From assembly GCF_001704415.2 (NCBI RefSeq), contig NC_030814.1, positions 70,053,121 to 70,117,120 of the forward strand: 64,000 nucleotides of DNA. Direction: 5' to 3'. The notes under the pieces were generated by a model. That model made no database searches. It saw nothing but the letters and a program-made list of their open reading frames with translations, and was not told where the DNA came from. Position numbers and translations under genes: made by a program. How positions within the stretch are numbered: position 1 is the stretch's first letter; each line of letters opens with the position of its first letter. Positions 23,731 to 35,661 of the stretch are shown here, one piece after another. Source of the DNA: Capra hircus. Its lineage: Eukaryota > Chordata > Mammalia > Artiodactyla > Bovidae.

Positions 23731-25728
23731 TTCAGTTCAGTTCAGTTCAATTCAGTCACTCAGTCGTGTCCAACTCTTTGCAACCCCATGGACTGCAGCA
23801 TTCCAGGCCTCGCTGTCCATCACCAACTCCCAGAGTTTACTCAAACTGATATCCATTGACTTGGTGATACCATCCAACCATCTCATCCTCTGTCATCCCC
23901 TTCTCCTCCCGCCTTCAACCTTTCCCAGCATGAGGGTCATTTCCAATGAGTCTGTTCTTTGCATCATGTGGCCAAAGTATTGGAGTTTCAGCTTCAGCAT
24001 CAGCCTTTCCAATGAATATTCAGGACTGATTTCCTTTAGGATGGCTGGTTGGATCTCCTTGCAGTCCAAGGGACTCTCAAGATTCTTCTCCAATACCACA
24101 GTTCAAAAGCATCAATTCTTCAGTGCTCAGCTTTCTTTATAGTCCAGCTCTCACATACACACATGACTACTGGAAAAACTATAGCTTGGACTAGACGGAC
24201 CTTTGTTGGCAAAGTAATGCCTCTGGCTTTTAATATGCTGTCTAGGTTGGTCATAGCTTTTCTTCCAAGGAGCAAGTGTCTCTTAATTTCATGGCAGCAG
24301 TCACCATCTGCAGTGATTTTTGGAGCCCCCAAAAATAAAAGTCTGACACTGTTTCCACCGTTTCCTCATCTATTTCCCATGAAGTGATGGGACCAGATGC
24401 CATGATCTTAGTTTTCTGAATGTTGAGTTTTAAGCCAACTTTTTCACTCTCCACTTTCACTTTCATCAAGAGGCTCTTTAGTTCCTCTTCACTTTCTGCC
24501 ATAACGGTGGTGTCATCTGCGTATCTGAGGTTAGTGATATTTTTCCCAGCAATCTTGATTGCAGCTTGTGCTTCCTCCAGCCCAGGTTTCTCATGTACTC
24601 TGCATATAAGTTAAATAAGCAGGGTGACAATATACAGCCTTGACATACTCTTTTTCTTTTTTGGAACCAGTCTGTTGTTCCATGTCCAGTTCTAACTGTT
24701 GCTTCCTAACCTGCATACAAGTTTCTCAAGAGGCAGGTCAGGTGGTCTGATACTCCCATCTTTTCCAGAATTTCCCACAGTTTATTGTGATCCACACAGT
24801 CAAAGGCTTTGCCATAGTCAATGAAGCAGAAATAGATAGCTTTCTGAAATTCTCTTGCTTTTTCGATGATCCAGCAGATGTTGGCAATTTGATCTCTGGT
24901 TCCTCTGCCTTCTCTAAAACCAGCTTGAACATCTGGAAGTTCACGATTCACATATTGCTGAAGCCTGGCTTGGATAATTTTGAGCGTTACTTTGCTAGTA
25001 TGGGAGATGAGTGCAATTGTGCGGTCGTTGTCGTGTCCTCGTGAAGTTGCTCAGTTGTGTCCAACTCTTTGCGACCGCATGGACTGTAGCCTACCAGGCT
25101 CCTCCCTCCATGGGATTCTCCAGGCAAGAGTACTGGAGTGGGTTGCCATTTCCTTCACCAGTGAATCATCCCAACCCAGGGATCGAACCCAGCTCTCCTG
25201 CATTCCAGGCAGATGCTTTAACCTCTGAGCCACCAATTGTGCAGTAGTTTGAGCATTCTTTGGCATAGCCTCTCTTTGGGATTGGAATGAAAACTGACAT
25301 GGTCCTGTGGCCACTGTTGAGTTCTCCAAATTTGCTGTCATATTGAGTCGAACACTTTCACAGCATCATCTTTTAGGATTTGAAATAGCTCAACTGGGAT
25401 TCCATCACCTCCACTAGCTTTGTTGGTAGTGATGCTTCCTAAGGCCCCCTTAACTTCGCATTCCAGGATGTCTGGCTCTACGTGAGTAATCACACCATCA
25501 TGATTATCTGGGTCATGAGGATCTTTTTTGTATAGCTCTTCTGTGTATTCTTGCCACCTCTTCTTAATATCTTCTGCTTCTGTTAGGTCCATACCATTCC
25601 TGTCTATTGTGCCCATTTTTGCATGAAAAGTTTCCTTGGTATCTCTAATTTTCTTGAAGAGATCTCTAGTCTTCCCCATTCTGTTGCTTTCCTCTATTTA
25701 TTTGCACTGATCACTGAGGAAGACTGCT
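23731..25728 (-). mobile_element. 5'-truncated BovB LINE, minus strand
   Basis: About 1.8 kb of BovB in antisense plus one nested SINE. Minus-strand frames contain reverse transcriptase segments (DVQAGFREGRGTRDQIAN, KAFDCVDHNKLW) and, at 25338-25679, the region upstream of the catalytic domain. Several frameshifts are present; the catalytic YADD box is not in a long open frame. Confidence 0.93.
25026..25233 (-). mobile_element. Bov-tA SINE nested in BovB
   Basis: A complete antisense Bov-tA with a well-preserved tRNA-like head. It is flanked by CAATTGTGCGGT (25014-25025) and CAATTGTGCAGT (25234-25245), a 12-bp target duplication with one difference. It is therefore younger than the BovB that hosts it. 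Confidence 0.95.
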
Positions 25729-26045
25729 TAATGTCTAGTGCATAATTAAATTTCTATAATGAACATGAATATATCTTTTTAGAGATAGTTTTTAGATTAA
25801 GAATCTAAATTAGAACCCCTCAGTCCCTCTTTCCTTTGTACATCCCCATGCCAGGGACTCATTCTTGTGGTACTTCCTTCCTGTAGAATGAACTCGAGTC
25901 CACTTTTGTTTTCTGTTTCCTAATAATCACTGTAGTTGAAGTACATTGTATTTGCTTCTTATTTACTCAGATGCTGTTTATAACTTGAAAATGACAACAT
26001 TCTTGTCTCTGGAAATTTTGTGGATACAATTTGGAATGTTTCCCT
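25729..26045. other. Intergenic, no gene seen
   Basis: No recognised gene or repeat. Confidence 0.45.
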
Positions 26046-26510
26046 TGTTGATGGATAAAAATTGCAGAGTCCCAAAGTTGAGAATTATGTTTTATTTGGT
26101 GGCCTTACTGAGGATTAGTAACCAGGAAACAGTCTCTCAGATAACTTTGAGGAACAGTTCCAAAGCATTAAGGGAGGAGCCAAGGTATACTGGATATTTT
26201 CCTAAAACACAAAAACCAAAAACTTATAGTTGAACATTAAAAATTACCACTAATCACACAAAAAACTAAAATATATAAAGTTAATAGTTTTAGTTATTTT
26301 ATATGTAAGGGCAGATGCAAGAGTCTGAGCTTATTGAAATCATTCTTCTGATATGATCTTAACATCTAGGGCCAGTATCCTGTTTTTCTCCATACTGAAT
26401 TTCAGTCAGGATGCAGCTGCCCTGGCTGATGGCTTTAAGGTCCCAACATGTTTTGTTTACTGAAATGACAGGCGACATTCTTTGTCCACACCCTCATATG
26501 AGAAAAAGAG
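26046..26510 (-). mobile_element. LTR remnant, minus strand
   Basis: Same family as 32036-32530. The two share, in order, the reversed polyadenylation region, a CAGTCTCTCAGATAAC-type block, an AAGGGAGGAGCCAAG-type block and a GGGCAGATGCAAGAG...GGGCCAG block. No internal retroviral genes remain. Confidence 0.65.
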
Positions 26511-26567
26511 AAAATGAGCTCACACAAGGTCTCCTGGGTTCTATGGCTCAAGCAGATTTGAAAAGCT

Positions 26568-26775
26568 AAAGTGAAGTCGCTCAGTCACGTCCGCCTCTTT
26601 GCAACCCCATGGACTGTAGCCTACCAGGCTCCTCTGTCCATGGGATTTTCCAGGCAAGAGTACTAGAGTGGGTTGCCATTTTCTTCTCCAGGGGATCTTC
26701 CTGACCCAGGGATTGAACCCAGGTCTCCCGCATTGCAGGCAGACATTTTACCATCTGAGCCACCAGGGAAGCCCA
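26568..26775 (-). mobile_element. Bov-tA SINE
   Basis: A complete antisense Bov-tA with head (ending ...CAGGGAAGCCC at 26775), body and tail. The minus-strand 60-codon frame over it is SINE, not a gene. Confidence 0.93.
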
Positions 26776-28382
26776 AGAAGACTTAGGAACCCTCTAAGAA
26801 TTTGTGTGAATTCTTGAGTGTGGCCTTTTATAGGGGTAGGGGGGCAGCGGAGGGCATGGTGCTGGTGGTTTTGGATATTAATTAGAGATTTAATAAAAAT
26901 CTCAAAGTCCCTTCAACCAAGGAAAGCTGTGACACCTGACTTAAAAGGGCACTCCCCTAAATCCTTTCAAGTGAATCAATCCTGGGATCTCACTGCCATA
27001 GGAGAGAAAAATGAGAGGGCAGAAGTAGGAGAAGAAGGCAGTTAAGGATAGAGTCAAAGACTGAGCAGAGAGAGAAAGTTATGAGAAAGGCAGTTTCTGT
27101 GACAGAGCCCCTCAAGATGGACAGAGATAAAATCTTGGTCTTGATATCAAGCCCTTTGCGGCTTGCCTGTGTTTTTAATCCAACCCACGTGTAGACCTCA
27201 GTAGATAAAAACCAGGCCCAGGACCAAGGTCTGGGCAAGTTCATTCATTATTGGCCCAGTTGAACCACACTGTCCATTGAAAGTGAAAACCAAACTGATC
27301 ATGCATTATCAGTTAGGCAGATTATTCCTATTACTTTGCATTAGTGAAATATAAACACCTCACCAGTTTTCAGGTTGGAATGTTCCTAACAGTTTAGAAA
27401 AAAAAGAGACTGTAATTCAAGTTTGTTAACTTACTCACTTATGTAAATGCTGGTTTAGTCAGTTGGCCAAAGTAAATGAACAAGTAAGTGAACAAGAAAG
27501 AACATTACACATTTTAAGCCATTACATACTTTGGCTCTGATACAGCTGTTTGACACATGAACACTCATAGAGTTTAACATCTTCTCCTGACTACACTTGG
27601 TTCTAGATTATTTATTTTTATCCTTTACGTGAGAAAAATATCTATAATACTAGAAACAAAATGGGAATGGAGAAGTGGTGGGGGCCGGTATCCAGCCATA
27701 CAGGCATGTGCGAGGAAGCATGACCACCTTCTCCTTGTTCCCTATCCACCTCTTCATTCCTTCCATCATTTCTTCCTCCACCCACAGCTCTAATCACCTC
27801 TGGTTTGAGGACAGCATTGTAGTGCCAGGAACAGCCTAGACAGGAAGGTAGGTATTGGTTCGGGAGATGGAAGGGACAGTGAGCCTGGTCTCCCCAGGTG
27901 CTTGCTGGCCCTGTGCTACAATCCCAGATGCCCCCTCTTCTCCTTTCTTCCCTTGTCCTTCCTCTCACTCTTCACCCCAGGCTGCAGAGAGATTCTCACA
28001 GGCTGGGTCTGTCACTAGGCGGGTGTATCTTGACTCCTCCCCAGGGATGGCCTTCACTCATGTTCACTTCTGTAAGAGAGTCTCTTGTCTTGAGGCTCCT
28101 CCCAGGTGAGGACGCTCCCAGTTGAGTTCAGTGTGCTCTGCATCTTGGGTCAGCTCTTCCTCATCAGCAGCTATCCAAGCATCTATTTCTTGAGGGAAAT
28201 TTACATTAAAAAATATCACCTGGCATTTCAGTAAACAAAGGATGCTGCAGCTACCAAGTCATCAGCCTCCACAGACAATCAGGATGGTGCACACTGAGAG
28301 GAAATAAGGATGGAGATAAACAAGATACTGGCCCCAGATGGCTAAGATGCATATGAAGGAAATAATTCAAAAAGCCCAGACT
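26776..28382. other. Intergenic, no gene seen
   Basis: About 1.6 kb in which I recognise no gene and no recent repeat. The longest frames (108 and 84 codons near 27.6-28.1 kb) have no recognisable motifs or splice context. Confidence 0.45.
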
Positions 28383-28395
28383 CTTGCATCTTCCT

Positions 28396-28606
28396 GTGAA
28401 GTGATAGACACTCACTCATGTCTGACTCTTTTTGACCCTATGGACTATAGCCCACCAGGCTCCTCTGTCCATTGAATTCTCCAGAAAAGAATACTGGAGT
28501 GGGTCGCCATTTCCTTCTCCAGGGGATCTTCTCAACCCAGGGATTGAACGCAGGTCTCCTGCATTGCAAGTGGAGTCTTTACCATCTATGCCACCAGGGA
28601 AGCCCC
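28396..28606 (-). mobile_element. Bov-tA SINE with target duplication
   Basis: Antisense Bov-tA. CTTGCATCTTCCT (28383-28395) and CTCGCATCTTCCT (28607-28619) flank it, one difference in 13. Confidence 0.93.
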
Positions 28607-28633
28607 CTCGCATCTTCCTATACATAGAAAAAT

Positions 28634-29766
28634 ATTAGATTGAGGACCAAGATGGCAGAGGAATATTTAGATATGGAGTGCATATCTCTCTATGGATGCA
28701 TCAGGAATACATCCACAGATGCAGCATTTCCCACAAAATACCAGCTAGATGCTAGTAGGAGTCCTTGACCACCAGAGATTTTATGGATACGTGCCTGGCT
28801 GGGTAAGATGAAAGAAAGTAAGGGGAAGGAGAAGAGCACGCAGGACTGGATCTGTTCCTGGGAGTGGGGTAACTGAAGCAGGGGAGAGACTCCCACATCC
28901 AGGGGGATTTATTGAGACAGAAACAAAGCATTTGAGGCTATCAGAGAAGGGTGAAGCAACTGACACATGACAGTCTGAATAGAGTAAGAACCACAAAGAC
29001 AATCCATGATGCAGCCTCACATACCTGGGACTGGGATGTGGATCCACTGGTACTCATGGGAGCTGGAAGTGAGAGTGTGGGGACTGGAGAGCAATCCTGG
29101 GGTGAGGAGTGCTGTTGAATGCAGGGAGATGGCCTGATGGAACAGGAGGGAAGAAATCCACAATGGAGAATGCCTTTGGTGGGAAGCCAGGTGGACACGG
29201 AGTCATATGCAGGGGGTTAGCCACCACTGTTGGCTCTCTTTCCCCACACCCTGGCACCAGCACCTGCACAATAGAGAAGAACCCCAGCCAGGGCAGCCCT
29301 TTGAGAGCTAGCTTCTGAAGCTAGAAAAGGCACCTAATCGAGGAATATCTGTTGCACCCATGGCCACCAGCTTCCCTGTGCACCTGTCACATTTGGGGCC
29401 CTCATGATCCAAGCAGCCACAGCACCTCCATCCCTGTCCTCGCTGGGGCAGACCCAAGTCCCCAAAGGCAGCCTTGGGAGCAGACTTCTGCGGATGATCC
29501 ACAAGCAGAGGCGGAGATAAACCCACAGGTGAGCTCCAGGGGCAAAGCAACTAAGGAAGAGAATCAAAAACCTTTCCATCAATTGCACAAATGCAGATAA
29601 CATCCAAGTCTACAATCAACTAGGTAGACTCTGTGTCTGTGGAATATATGAAACCACAGTGAGTATTTTTAACAAAAGAGATCACTGTAGCTCTGACAGC
29701 CATGGACATTGGAGGCATCTGATTATGTCCAACAAAATAAAACTGGAAGTCCCTTACTTTTTACTT
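28634..29766 (+). mobile_element. Old L1 5' UTR-like sequence
   Basis: It opens with GAGGACCAAGATGGCAGAGG, the hallmark start of mammalian L1 5' UTRs, and runs GC-richer than its surroundings. No ORF1 follows before the LTR at 29771. Several overlapping frames of 70-90 codons on both strands are incidental. Confidence 0.6.
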
Positions 29767-29770
29767 CTGC

Positions 29771-30306
29771 TGAAGAAGGAATTCATAGGGCCTGGACTCC
29801 ATCTTAGGCCTGTTCATGCTCGGCCACCTTTCCAATGGACTCTGAACTCTGTGTTTAGTGCCTATGAAAACAACAGAAAGATAAGACCCCCTCCAGACAG
29901 GGGAACCTTGAAGATCATATCTAGGTTACTCATCGCCTGAGAGAAAACATAAACTAATCACCCCTTCCTCCAGACAGGCCATAAATTTTTCTGTATCAGT
30001 CGGAGTGTAACCTCGGGCTTATTGATTACTGGCTAATTGTTTGACTGTTTGAGCACATGAGCACATAGCACATGAATGATGGGGTTATTGGGATTGTATT
30101 TTCCTTGGTTTATGTAAGTCTCAAGGAATTTGGGGTGATAGGTTCAGACACGTACACATGGCGTATAAAAGATTTTCACAAATGCTGGTCGGGGTCTTTG
30201 GCTAAGAGGAGACTCTGCCTTGGGCCCGCCGGTGTAATAAACTGCACTCCACTATCTGCATTGTCCTTCTGAGTGAGTTTGTTTCCCTGAGCGTGTGGCT
30301 ACAACA
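29771..30306 (+). mobile_element. Solo LTR of an endogenous retrovirus
   Basis: It runs TG to CA, 536 bp. A TATAAAA box lies at 30164-30170 and an AATAAA signal at 30236-30241, with a pyrimidine-containing U5 after it. CTGC lies immediately outside both ends (29767-29770 and 30307-30310), consistent with the 4-bp target duplication of gammaretrovirus-like integration. No internal genes are present. The 5' boundary is less certain than the 3' one because the terminal inverted repeat is imperfect. Confidence 0.75.
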
Positions 30307-30310
30307 CTGC

Positions 30311-32035
30311 TCCTGTGTAGGACTCAGGAGAAGCACCACAGTAATATTGACTTACACGCTTAACATTCATAATATTTTAAAGATCTTAGTTCACTACTAG
30401 TATTAATAAAAGAATGCTAAGTCATGGGTTAAGTACTAATATAGTCACAATTATTTATTAACTGCATATATGAATAATTTTATTGGTATACAACAGGTCT
30501 CATAACCATAAACTAAAAAAAGAAAATGAAAATACTTAGAAAAATAACATACATAAGAATTTTAGTATTTTCTATTCTTGCCACATGAGATATCCAGCTC
30601 ACCTCTTTAACCGATGCCCCTCATTCAATGAATGACTATCATATCTTAAAAAGGAGTTGGTTTTCTTGATCATTAAACATCATGTTTCTTCAATGAGGCT
30701 CTTGAGGAGAAAGGTGGACAGCCTGGACAGAAAACCAACATAGTTCCCATGGATTCCAGTTGACTACTAAAAGCATAATTAATTTTAATTCATATGTTGG
30801 AAGTTTATCTCAACTGTAAGAACCGAACAACTGACTGATAGCTACTAGCAACATACTTCTGTAACTAAAAATATATATATTTGTTATTTCTCTGAATTTT
30901 AAAATTAACTATGTTTTTTTTTAAGATTTGGATCATTTTTAAAGTCTTTATTGAAATTTGTTACAATATTGCTGCTGTTTTATTTGTAACTGTTGGGGGA
31001 GCCTGTTTACTTTTTAATTTTATTTTATTTTTAACTGGACAAAAATCACAAATATCACTCTGTTTTATGTTCTGGTTTTTTGGCCATGAGGCATGTGGGA
31101 TCTTAGCACCCAACCAGGAACTGAACATGCACCACCTGCATTGGAAGGCGAAGTCCTAGCCACAGGATGGCCACGGAATTCTGGAAGTTCCAACATGCAA
31201 AAATTGGAGATTTTGCGAAAAATACAATGGAATGGACAGGAAAAAAGACTGACCACAAATTTTGTCTTAGATCAAATGCCTGAATGAAAGAGAAAGAGGG
31301 TAATGAAAAGAACACTTTTATAAGAACCCCTCTGCTATTTTGCACAACGTGAATATATTCTTTTAAAAAAGTGAAGTTTAATAAAAAATTTTACTCATCT
31401 TCATGATAATGTGGAATTGCTAGAATGTGTTATTTAATGAATAGTATTTATATAGAGATTTTTGCACTCAGGTTGGTAGATAATTATTAGGTTTATATTC
31501 TATATGACAAATAATATTGTGTGCAGTGTTTTATTATTATATTAATGAAAAACTATTTCCCTCATCAGATTTACTGTATTCTATGAATATCTTTATAAGA
31601 TCTATGAGTGGACTTCCTGAGCATAAAGTGATAATGGGAATTGAAGGAAGCAAGGGGAGAAAGGTTTTATTCTGTGAACAGCTCTGAGCTTACTAAAAAA
31701 GTCCTGTATCCATGGCTAATGTTGAGATTGATCACAGACAGAATGTAGACATTAATTTGAGACTCTGCGTGGCCTCAACTTCACTGCTTAAACAGATAGT
31801 AACTGTATTTAATTATATTTGTATTTCATCTTACTCTACTGCCTAAAACCAAACCTTCCCTCCCCTCTGATGTAAAAGCTCTGGAACTTACTACAGTATT
31901 AGCAATACTGAGTTTATATCTTCAAAAACTATCACTTGCTTCCAAACGAGGTATCAATAAGCTGAAAGTAATCACAGTTTGGGGAATGAAAACAGCATGT
32001 GAACTGTCATAAGTTAATCCTTCCTTCCTTTATAT
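30311..32035. other. AT-rich intergenic sequence
   Basis: No gene recognised. It is AT-rich throughout and holds one CHR-type SINE at 31074-31182. Confidence 0.5.
31074..31182 (-). mobile_element. CHR-type cetartiodactyl SINE
   Basis: On the plus strand it reads TTTTTGGCCATGAGGCATG, GGATCTTAG, CCAACCAGGAACTGAAC and GAAGTCCTAGCCAC. These are the landmarks of the older tRNA-derived SINE shared by ruminants, hippos and whales, in antisense. It is diverged and near full-length for its conserved part. Confidence 0.8.
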
Positions 32036-32530
32036 TGTCAAGTAAAAAATTAGTCCTAACCTGAAAGTGAGAGTTACTTTATTTGGCAGGAAAGTTAAGA
32101 ACTCTGAGCCTAGGAGAGAGCATCTCAGTAATCTCGAGAGACTGCTCTGAGGAGGTGGAAGAGGGAGTCGGGTTATATACAAGTTTGTAACAAAGGGGGC
32201 AAGCAGTCTGAACATCAAAGATTAAATTAAGTAAGAAAAACTGGATATCCAGTTAGGGAATTTAGCACTCTTCCATGTAAGGGAAGATGCAAGAGCCTGG
32301 ATTATGGAAGTCATTCCTTTCATATGCATCTCAGTTATCTGGGGCCAGGATCTTGCATTTTTACAGAGGTAGTTTTCTCTTTCTTGAATTTCCTTAGGGT
32401 TTCACCAGCTTATGCTGGAGGGCTATCATCAATGATGACTGTGATCTTTAAGTTCCTTGTGTAGGGAGTGGTGCAAAACCACAATGAAGTTTCCCAAACA
32501 AGTTTTTCTCATTCTAAACAAAAGAAGTTT
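32036..32530 (-). mobile_element. LTR remnant, minus strand
   Basis: Antisense LTR of the family at 26046 and 35425. On the minus strand it has a TATAACCCGAC box (about 32170), a GAGCAGTCTCTCGAG block, AATAAAGTAACTCTC and the CTTTCAGGTTAGG end. Confidence 0.65.
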
Positions 32531-32624
32531 TTAATAATAAGTTTGATTTTTATTACATAGGAAATAACAAAACAGTTGTTTACAATGAAAGCACTTTGAT
32601 TCAGTAATTTGTTAGTTTCTTTGG

Positions 32625-32668
32625 GCTTCCCTTGTAGCTCAGTCAGTAAAGAATCTGCCTGCAGTGCG
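32625..32668 (+). mobile_element. Bov-tA tRNA-like head only
   Basis: GGCTTCCCTTGTAGCTCAG followed by the head sequence up to CTGCCTGCAGTGC. The SINE stops there and LTR-derived sequence follows. Confidence 0.8.
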
Positions 32669-32671
32669 CTT

Positions 32672-32757
32672 TATCACTCTCTGCCCACTGGGTCCCTTTA
32701 TCAGTTGGCCAAAACTGTCGACTGAAAAATTAGTCACAGCCTGAAAGCAGAGTTATT
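32672..32757 (-). mobile_element. LTR fragment inside a broken SINE
   Basis: TGGGTCCCTTTATCAGTTGG through GCCTGAAAGCAGAG is a near-exact match to 35400-35468, the U5 end of an LTR on the minus strand. It sits between two SINE pieces. Confidence 0.8.
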
Positions 32758-32938
32758 CCCTTGCAGCTCAGTCTGTAAAATCCCTGGGTTGGGAAGATCC
32801 CCTGGAGAAGGAAATGGAAACCCATTCCAGTATCCTTGCCTGGAACATCTCATGGACAGAGGAACCTGGTGAGCTCCATGGGGTCACAAAGAGTTGGGCA
32901 CAACTGAGCGACTAACACTTACTTACTTACTTACTTAA
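32758..32938 (+). mobile_element. Bov-tA SINE with internal deletion and (CTTA)n tail
   Basis: Starts partway through a second tRNA-like head (TTGCAGCTCAGTCTGTAAA), then joins the body directly (CCTGGGTTGGGAAGATCC) without the middle of the head. It ends in an ACTTACTTACTTACTTA tail. Confidence 0.88.
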
Positions 32939-33027
32939 TTTTAAAAGAATCCATCATTTGACCACCAATAAATTGTATCTCAACAGAGAGTCAAACTACA
33001 AAGATATAAAAAGACCTTTTATAGTCC

Positions 33028-34743
33028 TTTTGCTGTTGTTCAGTCCCAAAGTCATGTCTTTGTGACCCCATGGATTGCAGCATGCCAGGATTCCCTGTCC
33101 TTCACTATCTCCTGGAGTTGGCTCAAATTGGTGTCCATTTAGTCAATGATGCTATCTAACCATCTAATCCTTTGCTGCTCTCTTCTCCTTTTGCCCTTAG
33201 TCTTTCCCAGCATTAGTGTTTTTCAATAAGTTAGCTGTTCACATCAGGTGGCCAATGTGTTCGATCTTCAGCTTTAACATCAGTCCTTCCAAAGAATATT
33301 CAGGGTTCCTTTAAGAGTGACTGGTTTGATCTCCTTGCTGTCCATGGGACTCTCAAGAGTCTTCTCCAGCATCACAATTCAAAAGCATCAATTTTGGGGG
33401 ATTCAGCCTTCTTCATGGTCCAACTCCAGCATTCATACATGATGACTAGAAAAACCTAGCTTTGGCTATATGGACCTTTGTTGGCAAAGTGATATCTCTG
33501 CTTTTGAATATACTATCTTGGTTTGTCATAGCTTTTCTTCCAAGGAGCAAGTGTCTTTTAATTTCATGTCTGAAGTCACCATCTACAGTGATTTCAGAGC
33601 CCAAGAAAATAAAATCTGCTACTGTCTCCACTTTTTCCCCTTCTATTTGCCATGGAGTGATGGGACCAGATGCCATGATCTTTTTGAATGTTGAGTTTTA
33701 AGACAGCTATTTCACTCTTGTCTTTCACCCTCATCAAAAAGCTCTTTAGTTCCTCTTCACTTTCTGCCATGAAAGTGGTATCATCTACATAGCTGTGGTT
33801 GTTGATATTTCTCCCGGGAATCATGATTCCAGTTTGTGATTCATCCAGCCTGGCATTTCTCATGTTGTACCTTACATAGAAGTTAAATAAGCAGGGTGAC
33901 AATACACAGCCTTGACATACTACTTACCCAATTTTGAATCTGTCTGTGTTCCATTCTGGTTCCAACTGTTGCTTCTAATTCTGAACACAGATTTCTCAGG
34001 AGACAAGTAAGGTGGTCTGGTATTCCCATCTCTTTAAGAATTCTCCACAGGTTGTGTGATCCACACAATGGCTTTAGCATAGTTGGTGAAGCAGAAGTAG
34101 ATGTTTTCCTGGAATTCCTTTGCTTTCTTTATGATCCAACAAATGCTAACAATTTGATCTCTGGTTCTTCTGCCTTTTCTAAACCCAGCTTGTAAATCTG
34201 GAAGTTCTTGAGTGACATACTGCTGAAGCCTAGCTTGAAGGATTTGGAGCATAACCTTACTAGCATGCCAAATGAGCATAACCGTATGGTAGTTTAAACA
34301 TTCTTTGGCATTGCCCTTCTTTGGGATTGGGATGAAAACTGGCCTTTTCCAGCCTAGTGACCATTGCTGAGTTTCCAAATTTACTGACATGTTGACTGTC
34401 AGCAGTTGAGTGCTGACATGTTGAGTGCAGTGTCATCTTTTAGGATTTGAAATAGCTCAGCTAGAATTCCACCACCTCCACTTACTTTGTTTATAATAAT
34501 GCTTCCTAAGGCCCACTTGACTTCACACTCCAGGATGTCTGGCTCTAGGAGAGCGATCACATCTTCATGGCTCTCTGGATCATTGAGATCTTTTGTTACA
34601 GTTCTTCTGGGTATTCTTGCCATCTTTTCTTAATCTCTTCTGCTTCTGTTAGGTCCTTACTGTTTCCTTTATCGTGCCCATCCTTGCATGAAGTGTTCCC
34701 TTGATATCTCCAACTTTCTTGAAGAGATCGCCAGCCTTTCCCA
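33028..34743 (-). mobile_element. 5'-truncated BovB LINE, minus strand
   Basis: About 1.7 kb of antisense BovB, older than the other copies. Its 3' end lacks the AGTTC repeats and instead reads GTTGTTCAGTC. Minus-strand frames give LQAGFRKGRRTRDQIVS and a catalytic box reading YVDDTT. TTTTATAGTCC (33017-33027) and TTTTATAGGCC (34744-34754) flank it, an 11-bp target duplication with one difference. Confidence 0.9.
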
Positions 34744-34754
34744 TTTTATAGGCC

Positions 34755-34965
34755 TAACAGGAAAAAATAAACAGACAATAGAACAGCCTGGGAAGATCAG
34801 ATGGAACATTTACATCTGAGTTTCCCTTAAGATTTTACCACACTGGCTTTTGATCTTTAACTGTGTGTATATTAAAGTGTCCCCTCAATATTTATGGTGT
34901 GATTTAATTTCTCCAGTTAACTAGGTACTTGCAAGCATAAGCTCCATATATCCTACAACGGAGCA
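34755..34965. other. Short intergenic stretch
   Basis: Nothing recognised. Confidence 0.4.
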
Positions 34966-35215
34966 CCTCAGTGTCTTTTGACTGATCTGCAGGTATTCCT
35001 CGGTAACTTCGAACAGAGCCCCCCTGCCCAGTGCCTTCCACTGGGTGGTATTTCCTTGGTACCTTTCAACCAGCCCCCCTCAGTATCTTTCAATTGGGCA
35101 GGTATTCCTCAATATCTTTCAACCAAGTCCCACTCAGTATCTAGTCCATGGGGTGGGTATGTTCCAGTGTCTTTCAACACTCCCCACCCGACCATATCTT
35201 TCAACTGAGAGGGGA
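34966..35215. repeat. Degenerate tandem repeat, period about 52-60 bp
   Basis: The motif CAGTRYCTTTCAAC recurs near 34969, 35029, 35081, 35135 and 35192 (last copy CCATATCTTTCAAC), with TATTCCT and CCCCC blocks between. Frames across it translate as SFNxPP-type repeats, which only reflects the DNA periodicity. Confidence 0.75.
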
Positions 35216-35398
35216 CAATACCTGCTATATCCCACCAAATAAAAATTCAGGATCTTCAACCAATATAGGAGATCTGAGAACCAGGAGAGATTTACTCAAA
35301 TGTATTCTGAACTCCGAGGAAGTAGGTGGGGACGAGTGTGCCTCTGCTGGTACCAAGGCTCCAGTTTCTCGTAGAGTTCAGGCAGAGGAGAGGAATCT

Positions 35399-35660
35399 GC
35401 TCTGGGTCCCTTTATCAGTTGGCCAAAACTGTCGACTGAAAAATTAGTCACAGCCTGAAAGCAGAGAGTTATTTTATTGATGAGAATGTAAAGAACTTTG
35501 ATCCTGGAAGACAGCATCTCAGTAACCCTGAGAGACTGCTCCAAGGAGGCAGAAGAGTGAGTCAGGCTATACACAAGTTTGTAACAAATGGGGCAGGCAG
35601 TCTGAACCTCAAAGATTATTGTTAAGTGACAAAGAATATGAGCTAGGTGTGATAGACTTG
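35399..35660 (-). mobile_element. LTR fragment, minus strand
   Basis: Antisense LTR with AATAAAATAACTCTC (near 35470) and a TATAGCCTGAC box (near 35565) on the minus strand. It is the best-preserved member of the family also seen at 32036. The tandem repeat to its left does not lie on the U3 side, so the relation between the two is unclear. Confidence 0.65.
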
Positions 35661-35661
35661 G

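Noticed and set aside
25170..25233. tRNA-like sequence in SINE heads (also at 10.4, 26.7 and 28.6 kb)
   Set aside because: These are SINE heads derived from a tRNA; they are joined to the SINE body and do not form functional tRNA genes.
29308..29603. 80-90 codon frames on both strands near 29.3-29.6 kb
   Set aside because: They lie in L1 5' UTR-like, GC-richer sequence where chance frames are common; none has a domain.
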